Notes: generated by a model from the sequence alone, not told the origin. A DNA stretch of 64,000 nt from Granulosicoccus antarcticus IMCC3135 (GCF_002215215.1 NZ_CP018632.1:6754501-6818500), one strand, 5' to 3'. Counted from the stretch's first letter, positions 27,512 to 37,712 are shown. Translations and numbers: made by a program.

Positions 27512-27868
27512 TTAAGGACGATCTGCGGTGCGCAGTGGCCCTGGAAGAGATGAAAAGTATGCAGCCAGATCAGCGATATCCTGATCGGACAATGCACCTG
27601 CAAAGCCTGCCATGATGGCATTCTCACGAGTACCGTCACGATAGCTCTGCAGCGCATGTACCAGGTAGCTGGAATACTGCCCAGCCAGAATCGGATAAGT
27701 GACTATTTCGGATATTCCGTTAGCACCGTGGCAGGCTGCACACGTGGTCGCCTTTTCGGCACCCGCAGCAGCATCACCGGCCGCTTGCGCAGCCCCAGCG
27801 AACACGCCAGCAATCAGCAACGTTGCTGCAGCGATACGGAGGCTCTTGATGAATTTGAGCATGATCAT
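27512..27868 (-). CDS. Small class I cytochrome c, periplasmic
   Basis: 118 residues: signal peptide ([21 protein letters not shown]), haem motif CAACHG and a distal part with [47 protein letters not shown]. The likely distal Met ligand is in that region. The last 50 residues match the next gene closely, so the pair are tandem paralogues resembling the two halves of dihaem c4. The start directly abuts the stop of the upstream cytochrome gene. A possible partner is a terminal oxidase such as the cbb3 enzyme in this window; this is inference. Confidence 0.88.
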   Translation of the reverse strand: MIMLKFIKSLRIAAATLLIAGVFAGAAQAAGDAAAGAEKATTCAACHGANGISEIVTYPILAGQYSSYLVHALQSYRDGTRENAIMAGFAGALSDQDIADLAAYFSSLPGPLRTADRP

Positions 27869-28234
27869 TTATTTAGCACCCTGAGCGGAAAACCAGGCTG
27901 CGATATCCTCGATGTCCTGATCTGAAAGCGCACTTGCGTTTGCCTGCATGGTTGGATGGGATCTTGTCTTGCCACGATACGCTTGCAGTGCGGCGATCAG
28001 GTATTCCTGATTCTGGCCAGCAATTCTTGGCACATGGTAAGTGGGGTAAGTATTAACGTAATGCTTGACGCCATGACAACCGAGGCAGGTATAGGCTTTT
28101 TCCAGGCCCAGAGCCGGATCACCTTCTGCCAGAGCTGCAGCACCGGGGAACAAAACGCTTGCTGCGAGTGTCAACAATGCTGCTCGGCACAGACGACTGC
28201 TACCTTGAAAAGCTTTCAGAGCCATGCCCCGCAT
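27869..28234 (-). CDS. Small class I cytochrome c, tandem paralogue
   Basis: About 121 residues from ATG 28234 (an in-frame start at 28321 is possible but adds a poor leader). Signal peptide AALLTLAASVLFPGAAALA, haem motif CLGCHG, then RIAGQNQEYLIAALQAYRGKTRSHPTMQANASALSDQDIEDIAAWFSAQ. It differs from its neighbour by a longer insert (VKHYVNTYPTYHVP) between haem motif and the AGQ segment. The two genes are almost certainly one transcript and probably electron carriers in the periplasm. Confidence 0.87.
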   Translation of the reverse strand: MRGMALKAFQGSSRLCRAALLTLAASVLFPGAAALAEGDPALGLEKAYTCLGCHGVKHYVNTYPTYHVPRIAGQNQEYLIAALQAYRGKTRSHPTMQANASALSDQDIEDIAAWFSAQGAK

Positions 28235-28547
28235 CGTTAATACTCCAGTAGGAAGCTGGGCCATAGACTGACCGATGCTCGCCCAGGCTGTGTCACACGT
28301 GGATTTCATTGATCGATTCACACCTGGTTCTTGAATAATTAGTGGCTAGCCTCCCGCTTGGGAAGACCTCAGACACCCAATTCTAGCCGTTGATGCGCTT
28401 AGCGCCAACTCCAGATTGAGATATTTTACAAGACAACGCCTTTTCGGGCATTTCCATGCCCCTTATCGAGACTGACTGTGCCCGGACAAAGCTTGCCCGG
28501 GCACAGCATACGCCATATAGCGCGGTCGACAAAGTACCGCAGTTGGC

Positions 28548-30542
28548 TCAAGCCTTCAAGGCAAGAAACATATCATTCATGCGTTTGACAAAACCCGCAC
28601 TGTCTTCCAACTGCCCGCCATCTGCCAACAGAGCCTGATCCAGCAACAAATGGGACCAGTCCTTGAAACGCTCATCGTCCTGTTCATTGTCCATCAGATC
28701 CAGAATCGGATGTGTAGGGTTAACTTCCAGAACCGGCTTGCTACTAGGCAGATCATGACCCGCCTGCTTCAGCAGTTGTTGCATATGCAGTGCCATGTCG
28801 TGCTGACCCATGACGATACAGGCAGGCGAAGAGGTCAATCGAGTCGAGGCACGAACATCACTGGTGGTATCACCCAGAACCGCTTTGATGCGCTCGATGG
28901 TGGGCGCGATATCAACAGCCTTCTTCTCTTTTTCGGCCTTGACTTCGTCTGATTCCTGCTCGACACCTTCGATTGAGCCCAGATCCAGGTCACCTTTGGC
29001 GATAGAGACGAACGACTTGGAATCGTACTCGTTCAGGTAAGACATCATCCACTCGTCTACCCGATCGTGCATCAACAAGACTTCGATACCCTTGTCACGG
29101 AAAATTTCCAGATGCGGGCTGTTCTTGGCAGCCTGATAGCTATCAGCAGTGATGTAATACAGCTTGTCCTGACCAACCTTCATGCGTGCAATGTAGTCGT
29201 CAAGACTCGTCAGCTCACCAACCTTGTCATTGTTCGTGGTATCAAAACGATACAGCTTCGCCACTTGCTCCTTATTGGCAAAATCTTCACCAGGAGCCTC
29301 TTTCAGACAGGCACCAAACTCAGTCCAGAATCCTGCGTAGTCTTCCGGCTGCTTGTCAGCCAGCTTTTCCAGCATGCCCAGAACACGCTTGATCGATGCA
29401 TTGCGAATCGCATCAATGGTCTTGTTGTCCTGCAGAATTTCCCGCGACACATTCAGCGGCAGATCGTTGCTGTCCACCAGACCGCGAACAAAGCGCAGGT
29501 AACGTGGCATGAGCTTTTCAGCCTCATCCATGATGAAGACACGCTGTACAAACAACTTGATGCCGTTACGCTGGTGATTACCATCGTAGAGATCAAACGG
29601 GGCTTTTTTCGGGACGTAAAGCAGCGAGGTATATTCCTGATTACCTTCCACCTTGTTGTGAGACCAGATCAGCGCATCTTCGTAGTCATTGCAGACTTGC
29701 TTGTAGAAATTCTGGTATTCCTCATCCTTGATCGTGGATTTGGGACGAGTCCAGAGCGCCGATGCATCATTGACCTGCTCAAGCTGAGCTACCTGCGGCT
29801 CCTCTACCACAGCTTCTTCGCCTTCTTCAGGCTCCGGAGCGGGTGGCACTTCTCCCAACATCATGATCGGGAAAGTAATGTGATCAGAGTACTTCTTGAT
29901 GACACCACGCAAACGGTAGTCGTTCAGGAATTCCTTGCTTTCTTCTTTCAGCTTCAGCGTGATTTCAGTACCTCTAACAGGCTTGTCCACGGCTGACAGA
30001 GTGTATCCGCCACTGGCATCGCTTTCCCAACGCACGCCTGTATCGCCATTCTCGCCCGCTTTGCGCGTTACAAGAACGACTGAATCTGCAACTACAAAGG
30101 CTGAATAGAAACCCACGCCAAACTGACCAATCAGCTTCGCATCGGCTTTTTGATCACCTGACAGGGATTCAAGGAACTGTTTGGTACCAGACTTTGCGAT
30201 GGTGCCGATATTGGCTATCACTTCATCGCGATTCATGCCGATACCGTTATCACTGACAGTTACAGTACCTGCTTCCTCGTCAACACTGACAACAACACGA
30301 AGTTCCGGATCACTCTCCAACAATGAAGCATTCTCGATGGACTCGAAACGCAACTTGTCGCAGGCATCAGAACTGTTGGAAATCAGCTCTCGCAGGAAAA
30401 TTTCCTGATTGCTATACAGCGAATGGATCATCAACTGGAGTAGCTGATTGACCTCGGCCTGAAAGACCATTTTTTCGCCATCAACAGGCGCCTGACCTTC
30501 GGTCGGCGCAGAATCGATATTAGCTTCGGTTTTCTCACTCAT
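28548..30542 (-). CDS. htpG: Chaperone HtpG (Hsp90)
   Basis: 664 residues from ATG 30542, which has GGAG 12 bases upstream; the open frame upstream of it is non-coding. The N-terminal GHKL ATPase domain has NSSDACDKLRFE, DNGIGMNRDE and GQFGVGFYSAFVV. The middle domain includes SREILQDNK and the dimerisation domain follows. An acidic linker rich in Glu/Pro (PPAPEPEEGEEAVVEEPQ) is longer than in E. coli. It is an ATP-dependent folding chaperone in the cytosol. A sigma-32-like promoter lies 53-81 bases upstream. Confidence 0.97.
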   Translation of the reverse strand: MSEKTEANIDSAPTEGQAPVDGEKMVFQAEVNQLLQLMIHSLYSNQEIFLRELISNSSDACDKLRFESIENASLLESDPELRVVVSVDEEAGTVTVSDNGIGMNRDEVIANIGTIAKSGTKQFLESLSGDQKADAKLIGQFGVGFYSAFVVADSVVLVTRKAGENGDTGVRWESDASGGYTLSAVDKPVRGTEITLKLKEESKEFLNDYRLRGVIKKYSDHITFPIMMLGEVPPAPEPEEGEEAVVEEPQVAQLEQVNDASALWTRPKSTIKDEEYQNFYKQVCNDYEDALIWSHNKVEGNQEYTSLLYVPKKAPFDLYDGNHQRNGIKLFVQRVFIMDEAEKLMPRYLRFVRGLVDSNDLPLNVSREILQDNKTIDAIRNASIKRVLGMLEKLADKQPEDYAGFWTEFGACLKEAPGEDFANKEQVAKLYRFDTTNNDKVGELTSLDDYIARMKVGQDKLYYITADSYQAAKNSPHLEIFRDKGIEVLLMHDRVDEWMMSYLNEYDSKSFVSIAKGDLDLGSIEGVEQESDEVKAEKEKKAVDIAPTIERIKAVLGDTTSDVRASTRLTSSPACIVMGQHDMALHMQQLLKQAGHDLPSSKPVLEVNPTHPILDLMDNEQDDERFKDWSHLLLDQALLADGGQLEDSAGFVKRMNDMFLALKA

Positions 30543-30594
30543 ACAGCAGGTCTCCGGTGGATCACGGACGATTAGGATAGATAAAGTGTCGAGA

Positions 30595-30623
30595 AGATCG
30601 GGCTTCTGCGACCAGAAATCAAG
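30595..30623 (-). promoter_or_regulatory. Sigma-32 (heat-shock) type promoter of htpG
   Basis: On the minus strand CTTGATT is followed after 14 bases by CCCGATCT. This compares with the sigma-32 consensus CTTGAAA, 13-15 bases, CCCCATnT, with one mismatch in the -10 box. It would give a leader of about 46 bases before the htpG start codon. Heat-shock control of htpG is known in gammaproteobacteria, which supports the call. Confidence 0.65.
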
Positions 30624-30689
30624 CCTGTACAAGCCCGTGAGCGGACAGAGACAGGTAATTCCTGTAAACCCTGTCGCGGGTATTGCTGA

Positions 30690-30935
30690 CGTTAAGAGTG
30701 GGCAACAGCCCACTGGCAACCTTGAGGAGTCAGGCTCCAACGCGTCTCGAGAAGTGTTCGAGAGACCCGTACAGGCGCAATCAGATACAAATCAGACAGC
30801 CCCGGACATTTTCCAGGAAAGATACATTACAGACTTTACCTGGCAATGCAGGCAGTCGGCTGTCAGGTGCAAACCCGAAGTAATACTTCGGGATTTGCGC
30901 CGGAGTATCCGCTCGCTTTGATAGCGAGCAGACTT
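30690..30935 (-). other. Hairpin-rich non-coding trailer behind rplS
   Basis: The 400-base gap between rplS and htpG holds no gene. It contains several hairpins: GCTCGCT-TTGAT-AGCGAGC (30911-30929), GCAAA/CCCGAAG with CTTCGGG/TTTGC (30869-30898, one bulge), TCTCGA...TCGAGA near 30757-30775, and AGTGGGC-AACA-GCCCACT (30697-30714). No strong T-run follows any of them. The region may be a structured 3' untranslated region, an sRNA, or processing and terminator elements for the ribosomal operon. Confidence 0.45.
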
Positions 30936-30954
30936 TCCGGGAAAAAGCTCAGAC

Positions 30955-31299
30955 TTACAGCTTTTCCTTGATACGAGCAGCACGACCAGTCAGGCCACGC
31001 AGGTAGTACAACTTGGCACGTCGGACATCACCGCGACGCTTCACTTCGATATCAGCAACCAGCGGGCTGTAAGTCTGGAACACACGCTCGACACCTTCGC
31101 CGTGAGATATCTTGCGAACAGTGAATGCCGAGTGCAGGCCACGATTACGCTTGGCGATACACACACCTTCGAACGCCTGCAGACGCTCACGGTCTCCTTC
31201 TTTAACACGAACCTGTACAACAACCGTGTCACCGGCGGCGAACGTGGGCAATTCTTTGCCCATTTGCTCGGCGTTGATTTCGTCGATGATATTGCTCAT
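30955..31299 (-). CDS. rplS: 50S ribosomal protein L19
   Basis: 114 residues, with the L19 signatures [35 protein letters not shown] and [27 protein letters not shown]. It sits at the 30S-50S interface. Last gene of the rpsP-rimM-trmD-rplS operon, 2 bases behind trmD. Confidence 0.98.
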   Translation of the reverse strand: MSNIIDEINAEQMGKELPTFAAGDTVVVQVRVKEGDRERLQAFEGVCIAKRNRGLHSAFTVRKISHGEGVERVFQTYSPLVADIEVKRRGDVRRAKLYYLRGLTGRAARIKEKL

Positions 31300-31301
31300 T
31301 A

Positions 31302-32066
31302 CTATTGCTCTTCGATGGTAGCGCCGGAGTTACCGTCTGACGGTCCGAGGCTGGTTAGAAATACTTTGTCTTCCTTAGTCAGGTCTGCTTTTTCAAGCAG
31401 CTCCGGACGTCGGTCCCTTGTTCTTGCCAATGACTGCTGGCGACGCCAGCGGGCAATGGCTTTGTGATCTCCCGACATCAGCACGGCAGGCACCGTCTGG
31501 TTTTCGTAAACCTCGGGCCGCGTGTAATGCGGACAATCCAGCAAACCCTCAATACCGAAAGAATCCTCTTCCGCTGATAAGGGATCACCCAAAACACCCG
31601 GCTCCAGTCGCGTTACCGCATCGATAATCGCCAGAGCCGCAAACTCACCACCACTGAGCACAAAATCACCCAGCGATACTTCCTCATCAACGAGACGGTC
31701 AATAACCCGCTCATCGATACCTTCATAACGACCGGCCACCAGAATCACGCTACCGTGAGCCTGCCAGGCACGAGCCATCGCCTGATCAAACGGGCGACCT
31801 TGCGGAGACAAGTAAACCACCGGAGCTTCAGGCATTGCTTCCTTGAGGGAAACAATAGCTGCGCTCAACGGTGCCGGCGTCATGACCATCCCGGGACCAC
31901 CGCCAAAGGGCCGGTCATCCACAGTACGATGCTTGTCAGCGGTCAGGTCCCTTGGATTGGATAATTCCAACTCCAACTGACCCTTTGTTCTTGCCCGCCC
32001 GATCACCCCGTGCTCAAGCGCCCCATCCATCAATTCGGGAAACAGCGTAATGACGCCAACTTTCAC
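31302..32066 (-). CDS. trmD: tRNA (guanine-N1-)-methyltransferase
   Basis: 254 residues with SPOUT-fold motifs [28 protein letters not shown] and [18 protein letters not shown], all diagnostic of TrmD. It methylates G37 next to the anticodon and prevents frameshifting. Its GTG start is within two bases of the rimM stop, so translation is likely coupled. Confidence 0.97.
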   Translation of the reverse strand: MKVGVITLFPELMDGALEHGVIGRARTKGQLELELSNPRDLTADKHRTVDDRPFGGGPGMVMTPAPLSAAIVSLKEAMPEAPVVYLSPQGRPFDQAMARAWQAHGSVILVAGRYEGIDERVIDRLVDEEVSLGDFVLSGGEFAALAIIDAVTRLEPGVLGDPLSAEEDSFGIEGLLDCPHYTRPEVYENQTVPAVLMSGDHKAIARWRRQQSLARTRDRRPELLEKADLTKEDKVFLTSLGPSDGNSGATIEEQ

Positions 32067-32067
32067 G

Positions 32068-32619
32068 TCAGAAATCCGGATCCCAATCGATCGTTACCAC
32101 TCTATCCTTCACATTCACATCCGTGATGACATCCGGCACCAGCCATGGCACCAGTACTTCACGCGGCCCTTCCACCTCTTCACGCTCGTCAGAGACCACG
32201 ACGACATCATTGGCACCTGTTTCGAACAGACGCACAACAGCACCGACATCAACACCTTCGACCGTTCTGACATGCATTCCGATCAGATCAGCCCAATAAT
32301 ACTCGCCCTTTGCCGGTTCAGGCATGGCAATGCGACTGATGGCGATACTTGCACCAATCAGCGTACCCGCCTCTTCAGGAGTTTCGAATCCTTCCAGCTG
32401 CGCCACGATGGTTTTACCCTGCGGCCTACCCTGAAGCACTCGCACCTCTTTCCAGTTACCACCCTGCTCCATCCACCATGACTTGTAGGTCACGATGTTG
32501 TCGCGCGGGTTGGTGTCTGAATGAACCTTGACCCAGCCTTTCAGACCGTAGATGCCAGTGATATGACCCAGCAGCACGCGATCGGCAGGCACAGCATTAC
32601 TCGTTACAACGGAAGACAC
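32068..32619 (-). CDS. rimM: Ribosome maturation factor RimM
   Basis: 183 residues. The N-terminal domain has LLGHITGIYGLKGWVKVHSDT, and the PRC-barrel domain has GEYYWADLIGMHV and VLVPWLVPDVI...DRVVTIDWDPDF. It assists 30S head assembly and binds S19. It appears to start with GTG 7 bases behind rpsP. Confidence 0.96.
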   Translation of the reverse strand: MSSVVTSNAVPADRVLLGHITGIYGLKGWVKVHSDTNPRDNIVTYKSWWMEQGGNWKEVRVLQGRPQGKTIVAQLEGFETPEEAGTLIGASIAISRIAMPEPAKGEYYWADLIGMHVRTVEGVDVGAVVRLFETGANDVVVVSDEREEVEGPREVLVPWLVPDVITDVNVKDRVVTIDWDPDF

Positions 32620-32626
32620 AACAGCC

Positions 32627-32884
32627 TCAGGCTGCTGCGCTTACCTTGCGGTGATCTTTAACGATCTTGGATACGCGGTCACTCATTTGAGCGCCAACAC
32701 CGATCCAGTAATCAACACGTTCCATGTCGAGACGAACTTCAGTGGCATCACCACGAGCAACAGGATTGTAGTAACCCAGTCTTTCAATGTAACGACCATC
32801 ACGACGTGCACGACTGTCAGTAGCAACCACATGATAGAAAGGTTGCTTCTTAGCGCCACCGCGAGATAAGCGGATTGTGACCAT
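32627..32884 (-). CDS. rpsP: 30S ribosomal protein S16
   Basis: 85 residues: [41 protein letters not shown] is the S16 signature, used here only in part. First gene of the four-gene ribosomal operon. The 280-bp upstream gap to metH carries a plausible promoter. Confidence 0.98.
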   Translation of the reverse strand: MVTIRLSRGGAKKQPFYHVVATDSRARRDGRYIERLGYYNPVARGDATEVRLDMERVDYWIGVGAQMSDRVSKIVKDHRKVSAAA

Positions 32885-32952
32885 GAGCCTTTAATTCCTA
32901 AAAAAATACTAAAACGAGGCCACACAACAGTGCCGCCGGAAGGGAACTCCCA

Positions 32953-32981
32953 ATGATACGCAATTTCGCGCCCCACGCCAA
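32953..32981 (-). promoter_or_regulatory. Putative sigma-70 promoter of the rpsP operon
   Basis: On the minus strand TTGGCG (32976-32981) and TATCAT (32953-32958) are 17 bases apart, matching the consensus at 4 and 5 of 6 positions. It would give a leader of about 60 bases. Confidence 0.45.
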
Positions 32982-33005
32982 CAACCGACCCAAAAAATTC
33001 CCCAC

Positions 33006-33022
33006 CATTGGGTCGGACCACC
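33006..33022. repeat. 17-bp motif, copy 1, inverted relative to copy at 37246
   Basis: CATTGGGTCGGACCACC is the exact reverse complement of 37246-37262. It contains the odd palindrome GGTC-G-GACC, the core of many GntR/FadR-type operators (TGGTCnGACCA). Here it lies about 30 bases upstream of the -35 box of the putative rpsP promoter. Confidence 0.5.
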
Positions 33023-33164
33023 ACAAGCTCTTGATATTTCGAAAATTCCAGAACCAAGATGACGCTTTTTCACGCTTAAATCGCCCGATCAACCCGCAAT
33101 AACGGCCGTTAAGGGCTTCATCCTTAACGTAAATGAGCAAATGTTCACACTTACAGGTATCAAA

Positions 33165-36100
33165 TCAGTAAGCCAGAGAACTGGCTAACCAACGCTCTGA
33201 CTCAGCCAATGGCTCATCACGTCGCTCTACGTAATCAACGAGCTGACTCTTGGTCAACTTGCCCAAACCGAAATATCGGCTCTGCGGATTGGCAAAATAG
33301 AACCCACTGACCGACGAGGCCGGCATCATGGCCAAACTCTCGGTAATGCTGATTCCCGCATTGCCCAGAGGATCGATCATGCGCCATATCACCTCTTTCT
33401 GACGATGATCCGGATTGGCAGGGTAACCCGGCGCTGGCCGGATACCTTCATAGCGCTCCTTGATCAGCTCATCGCTCTCCAGCGCCTCAGCCGGTGCGTA
33501 ACCCCACAACTGCTTGCGTACTTCCAGGTGCAGGTATTCGGCAAAGGCTTCGGCCAGTCGATCAGCAATCGCCTTGACCATGATGCTGTTGTAAACATCA
33601 TTATCCTTATCGTATTCGGCCACGACCTCATCCAGCCCGAGACCCGCGGTCACCGCGAACATGCCAATGTAATCCTCGATTCCCAGATCAGATGGTGCAA
33701 TAAAATCAGATAACGACAGATTGGGCCTGCCATCCGGAAATCGACGCTGCTGACGCAGACAATGAATGACATCGACCGGCTCCTGACGCGACTCGTCCGC
33801 ATACACCGCAATATCATCCACATTGATCGAATTGGCGGGAAAGATCCCGACCACACCTTTTGCCGTCACCGTGCCGGATTCGATAAATTTTGCCAACATC
33901 TCCTGCGCGTCCTTGAACAGCGTAGTGGCTTCCTGACCTACCGTCGGATCCTTGAGAATTCGGGGATATTTTCCACGCAGCTCCCATGTATGGAAAAACG
34001 GCGTCCAGTCAATGAATTCCGCCAGCGTTGCGAGCGAGACATCGTCGATCACCTTCACCCCGGTAAACGCAGGCTTCGAGATGGGCGATTCCTGCCAGTC
34101 GATCTGCAGGCCATTGCTTCTGGCAGCCTCGATATCCATCAGATCAAGCTGACTGTTCTTGTCGGCAAAACGCTTGCGATAACGCTCGTAGTCCTCCTCC
34201 AGATCCTGTTCGAATAACGGCCGATGCGTATCACTCATCAAAGAGCTTGCCACCTGTACACAGCGCGATGCATCCATGACATGGACAACCGGCTGGTGAT
34301 AATGCTCACTGATCTTGACCGCAGTATGCATCCGCGAGGTGGTCGCCCCGCCAATCAGTAACGGCAGGGCAAACTCTTCTCGCTGCAGCTCCTGCGCCAC
34401 GTGCACCATCTCTTCGAGCGAAGGCGTAATCAGACCGGACAATCCGATCATGTCCACCTTGTGCGTACGTGCCTCTTCCAGAATTCGACTGGATGACACC
34501 ATAACCCCAAGGTCGATGACCTCATACCCGTTGCACTGCAGAACCACGCCAACGATGTTCTTGCCGATATCATGCACATCACCCTTGACGGTTGCCATCA
34601 ACACTTTGCCGGCACTGCGCTGCCCACTATCATCGTCTTCCATATAGGGCAACAAGTGCGCAACCGCCTTCTTCATGACGCGCGCCGACTTCACCACTTG
34701 AGGCAGAAACATCTTGCCCGCACCAAACAGATCACCCACTCGATTCATGCCGTCCATCAGCGGACCTTCAATAACATCGAGTGGCTTGTCCATGGCGAGC
34801 CGCGCCTCTTCCACATCCGTCTCTATATGCGCATCCAGGCCCTTTACCAGTGCATGCTCGATACGCTCGCGCAAAGGCAACTCGCGCCAGGCGTCGGTCT
34901 GCTTTTCCACCTGCTGATTGTCACCGCGATATTTTTCAGCGATGTCAATAAGACGATCGGTGGCATCCTCGCGCCGTGCAAGCACCGCATCTTCGACGGC
35001 CTCTACCAATTCTTTTGGCAATTCTTCCAACACAGCCAACTGGCCGGCATTCACGATGCCCATGCTCAAACCCGCCCTGATGGCGTGGTACAAGAACACC
35101 GCGTGTATCGCCTCTCTGACAGTATTATTGCCACGAAATGAGAAGGATACGTTGGAGACACCACCACTGACCATGACACCTGGCATGTTCTGGCGAATCT
35201 GCCGAACAGCTTCTATAAAGGCGACGCCGTAGCCATTATGCTCTTCTATACCAGTAGCAATGGCGAAAATGTTGGGGTCGAAAATAATATCGCAGGGGTC
35301 AAAATCCAACTCGCTGACCAACAGATCATGCGCTCGTTGACAGATATTGACCTTGCGCTCGATCGTATCGGCCTGACCTTCTTCGTCGAAAGCCATTACT
35401 ACAACTGCAGCCCCATAGCGTTGAGCCAGCTTGGCCTGCCGAAGAAATTCCTCTTCACCTTCTTTCATACTGATCGAATTGATGACGCATTTACCTTGCA
35501 AACACTGCAAGCCTGCTTCTATCACTGACCATTTTGACGAATCAATCATCACGGGAATGCGTGAAATATCAGGCTCAGATGCAATCAGATGAAGAAAACG
35601 CACCATGACGGCCTTCGAATCCAGCAAGCCTTCATCCATATTGACATCGATAATCTGCGCACCGTCGTCGACCTGTTGCCGAGCGACATCCAGCGCCTCT
35701 TCATACTGTGCATTCTTGACGAGTCGCAGGAACTTTGCAGAGCCGGTCACATTGGTACGCTCACCGACATTGACGAACAGGCTGTCTTCGCGCAAATTGC
35801 AGGCCTCAAGCCCTGACAGGCGACAGGACAGATCCAGCGTGGGTATTACACGTGGAGATTCATCCCTGACGGCATCGTAAATTGCAGCAATATGCTCTGG
35901 CGTCGTACCGCAGCACCCACCCACCATGTTGATATAACCGGCGCGCACCCACTCGGCGATCTCTTCCGCCATCTGACGAGGTGTTTCATCGTAACCGCCA
36001 AAGGCATTCGGCAGACCGGCATTGGGATGCACACTCACATGAGTGTCTGCAATACGAGACAGCTCCTGCACGTGCTCACGTAGCTGGGATGGGCCCAATG

Positions 36101-36857
36101 CGCAGTTCAAACCGATGAACAAAGGTTTGGCGTGCCGCACCGAGTTCCAGAAGGCTTCTGGAGTTTGTCCCGAAAGCGTGCGTCCGGAAGCATCGGTAAT
36201 GGTTCCGGAGATGGCGATCGGCAGACGAACACCGCGATCGTCAAAGACTCGATTGACGGCAAAGATGGCCGCCTTGGCGTTGAGCGTATCGAAGATGGTT
36301 TCAATCAGAATGAAATCAACACCTCCGTCCATCAACGCATCAGTCGCCTCGTAATAATTCTTGTCCAAGTCGGCGAAAGTGATATTGCGATAACCCGGGT
36401 CTTCCACCTTGGGTGACAGCGAAGCCGTGCGATTGGTGGGCCCAAGCACCCCTGCGACAAATCGGGGTTTATCAGGGTTTTGCGCGGTCGCCGCATCGGC
36501 ACAATCGCGCGCCAGCTTCGCACTGACCAGATTCAACTCTCGCACCTGTTCCTGCATGTTGTAATCTGCCATCGAGACAGAATTGGCATTGAAGGTGTTG
36601 GTCTCGATGACATCGGCACCGGCAGCCAGGAAGGCATTATGGATATCCGTAATGATCTGCGGCTGCGTGATCGAAAGCAGGTCATTGTTGCCACGAAGAT
36701 CACTCTGCCAATCAGCGAAGCGCTCGCCTCGAAAGTCCTCTTCCGTCAGCTTGTGCTTCTGAATCATGGTGCCCATGGCACCATCCAGCATCAGGATCCG
36801 TTCCGCGAGTATCTGTTTCAGGTCAAGCGCTGCACCTGTATCTACTTGATCGCCCAT
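33165..36857 (-). CDS. metH: Cobalamin-dependent methionine synthase
   Basis: 1230 residues with the four MetH modules in order. The homocysteine-binding barrel has zinc ligands in IGLNCALG and [12 protein letters not shown]. The pterin (methyl-THF) barrel has [15 protein letters not shown]. The B12 domain has [17 protein letters not shown], whose His is the lower cobalt ligand. The C-terminal reactivation domain has [12 protein letters not shown] and the [15 protein letters not shown] segment. It methylates homocysteine using methyl-THF. Homocysteine could be supplied by metY in this window. A monocistronic gene with a long upstream region. Confidence 0.97.
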   Translation of the reverse strand: MGDQVDTGAALDLKQILAERILMLDGAMGTMIQKHKLTEEDFRGERFADWQSDLRGNNDLLSITQPQIITDIHNAFLAAGADVIETNTFNANSVSMADYNMQEQVRELNLVSAKLARDCADAATAQNPDKPRFVAGVLGPTNRTASLSPKVEDPGYRNITFADLDKNYYEATDALMDGGVDFILIETIFDTLNAKAAIFAVNRVFDDRGVRLPIAISGTITDASGRTLSGQTPEAFWNSVRHAKPLFIGLNCALGPSQLREHVQELSRIADTHVSVHPNAGLPNAFGGYDETPRQMAEEIAEWVRAGYINMVGGCCGTTPEHIAAIYDAVRDESPRVIPTLDLSCRLSGLEACNLREDSLFVNVGERTNVTGSAKFLRLVKNAQYEEALDVARQQVDDGAQIIDVNMDEGLLDSKAVMVRFLHLIASEPDISRIPVMIDSSKWSVIEAGLQCLQGKCVINSISMKEGEEEFLRQAKLAQRYGAAVVVMAFDEEGQADTIERKVNICQRAHDLLVSELDFDPCDIIFDPNIFAIATGIEEHNGYGVAFIEAVRQIRQNMPGVMVSGGVSNVSFSFRGNNTVREAIHAVFLYHAIRAGLSMGIVNAGQLAVLEELPKELVEAVEDAVLARREDATDRLIDIAEKYRGDNQQVEKQTDAWRELPLRERIEHALVKGLDAHIETDVEEARLAMDKPLDVIEGPLMDGMNRVGDLFGAGKMFLPQVVKSARVMKKAVAHLLPYMEDDDSGQRSAGKVLMATVKGDVHDIGKNIVGVVLQCNGYEVIDLGVMVSSSRILEEARTHKVDMIGLSGLITPSLEEMVHVAQELQREEFALPLLIGGATTSRMHTAVKISEHYHQPVVHVMDASRCVQVASSLMSDTHRPLFEQDLEEDYERYRKRFADKNSQLDLMDIEAARSNGLQIDWQESPISKPAFTGVKVIDDVSLATLAEFIDWTPFFHTWELRGKYPRILKDPTVGQEATTLFKDAQEMLAKFIESGTVTAKGVVGIFPANSINVDDIAVYADESRQEPVDVIHCLRQQRRFPDGRPNLSLSDFIAPSDLGIEDYIGMFAVTAGLGLDEVVAEYDKDNDVYNSIMVKAIADRLAEAFAEYLHLEVRKQLWGYAPAEALESDELIKERYEGIRPAPGYPANPDHRQKEVIWRMIDPLGNAGISITESLAMMPASSVSGFYFANPQSRYFGLGKLTKSQLVDYVERRDEPLAESERWLASSLAY

Positions 36858-37245
36858 TATCTCGTCAGAAACCCGTAAGTATTGAAGAAAATAGTATAAA
36901 CATAAAGAAATGCTTATATCCTTATTTGGTGATTGTATACGTATTGTGATGTTGGCGCCGGTGCAGTTTTGAGACCACCTCGTGCAGATGAACCATCATA
37001 AAGGGTCGCCTATTCCGATAAGCGCTCCGCTAACTTCACAATCCGTATGGTTTCGCACATGGGCATGGATTGTTCAACAGCTCGTGCTTTGGATATTTTC
37101 AACCACGATCCAGCGTTTTAGCGATCATTTGCGTTATTTAGCCGTATTTTGAGGCTTAAATGGGCTTAATTCACACTAAATCGGGCAGTTAGGGGGCTTT
37201 ATGGGCATTGATATGCGGGTATTTATTTATTATTCAATTACTTAC
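36858..37245. other. Non-coding gap between divergent metH and DUF3293 gene
   Basis: About 390 A+T-rich bases with no convincing gene. Near metH there is an imperfect palindrome (36900-36919). No cobalamin, SAM or SAH riboswitch pattern was recognised on the metH strand. The rest must hold promoters for the two divergent genes. Confidence 0.5.
36900..36919 (-). promoter_or_regulatory. A+T-rich imperfect palindrome upstream of metH, possible SahR-like site
   Basis: ACATAAAGAAATGCTTATAT matches its own reverse complement at 6 of 10 paired positions and lies 43 bases upstream of the metH start. Sites of the type ATATAAAG...CTTTATAT upstream of metH are bound by the ArsR-family regulator SahR in several proteobacteria. 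The match is weak and no regulator gene is seen here. Confidence 0.25.
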
Positions 37246-37262
37246 GGTGGTCCGACCCAATG
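37246..37262. repeat. 17-bp motif, copy 2, overlapping a start codon
   Basis: GGTGGTCCGACCCAATG, the reverse complement of 33006-33022. Its last three bases are the ATG of the DUF3293 gene, so a protein bound here would block initiation of that gene. Confidence 0.5.
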
Positions 37263-37712
37263 AGTTTGGAGGGGGTGTATCGGGGGGCGAGATATTGTGT
37301 GGAGGGGGATGAGCCATTTGTGATGCGTGTGGGGCAATTTTCTGACGCGCTACAACGGGTGTATCAGTCCCATCGGTGTCAGTCGGCGGCTTTTTTGACG
37401 GCGGCAAACCCGGGAGGCGTCAAAATTTCGGACACCGACAATCTGCAGGCTGAAGCAAAACTTCAGCGGGACATAACATCGATGAGATATACCGCATTCC
37501 CCGGCATTGGCCTCGATGGTGATGAAAAGTCGGACTGGCCAGGTGAGCGCAGCTTACTGGTGCTGGGTATCGTATATCAGGAAGCGATCCGCATAGGTAC
37601 CTCATTTGATCAACTGGCAATCATCTGGTGTGACAAAGATGCGGTACCTCAGCTGCTGATGCTGAATACAGACACAGATCTGCCGAACACGAATAACGAA
37701 GCTGTAATGTAA
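37260..37712 (+). CDS. DUF3293 family protein
   Basis: 150 residues. The pattern AAFLTAANPGG, then two helices, PGIGLDGDEKSDWPGERSLLVLGIVYQEAIRIGTSFDQLAIIW and a final DAVPQL segment, matches the DUF3293 domain as I know it. Function unknown. The start is uncertain because no clear Shine-Dalgarno precedes 37260; the ATG lies in the 17-bp repeated motif. Single gene, divergent from metH, same strand as the GGDEF-EAL gene after a 240-bp gap. Confidence 0.75.
   Translation: MSLEGVYRGARYCVEGDEPFVMRVGQFSDALQRVYQSHRCQSAAFLTAANPGGVKISDTDNLQAEAKLQRDITSMRYTAFPGIGLDGDEKSDWPGERSLLVLGIVYQEAIRIGTSFDQLAIIWCDKDAVPQLLMLNTDTDLPNTNNEAVM

Noticed and set aside
29067-29996. Plus-strand open frame of 309 codons opposite htpG
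   Set aside because: Antisense to the conserved middle part of htpG and without recognisable motifs.
28548-30740. HtpG with a 66-residue N-terminal extension
   Set aside because: The extension would cover the sigma-32-like promoter and has no Hsp90 similarity; the ATG at 30542 has its own ribosome site.
32898-33008. Possible 36-codon membrane peptide starting in the 17-bp motif upstream of rpsP
   Set aside because: No ribosome site, overlaps the putative rpsP promoter, and hydrophobicity alone is weak evidence.
36858-37245. Cobalamin, SAM or SAH riboswitch before metH
   Set aside because: None of the conserved boxes (for example the B12 box) could be found on the metH strand.
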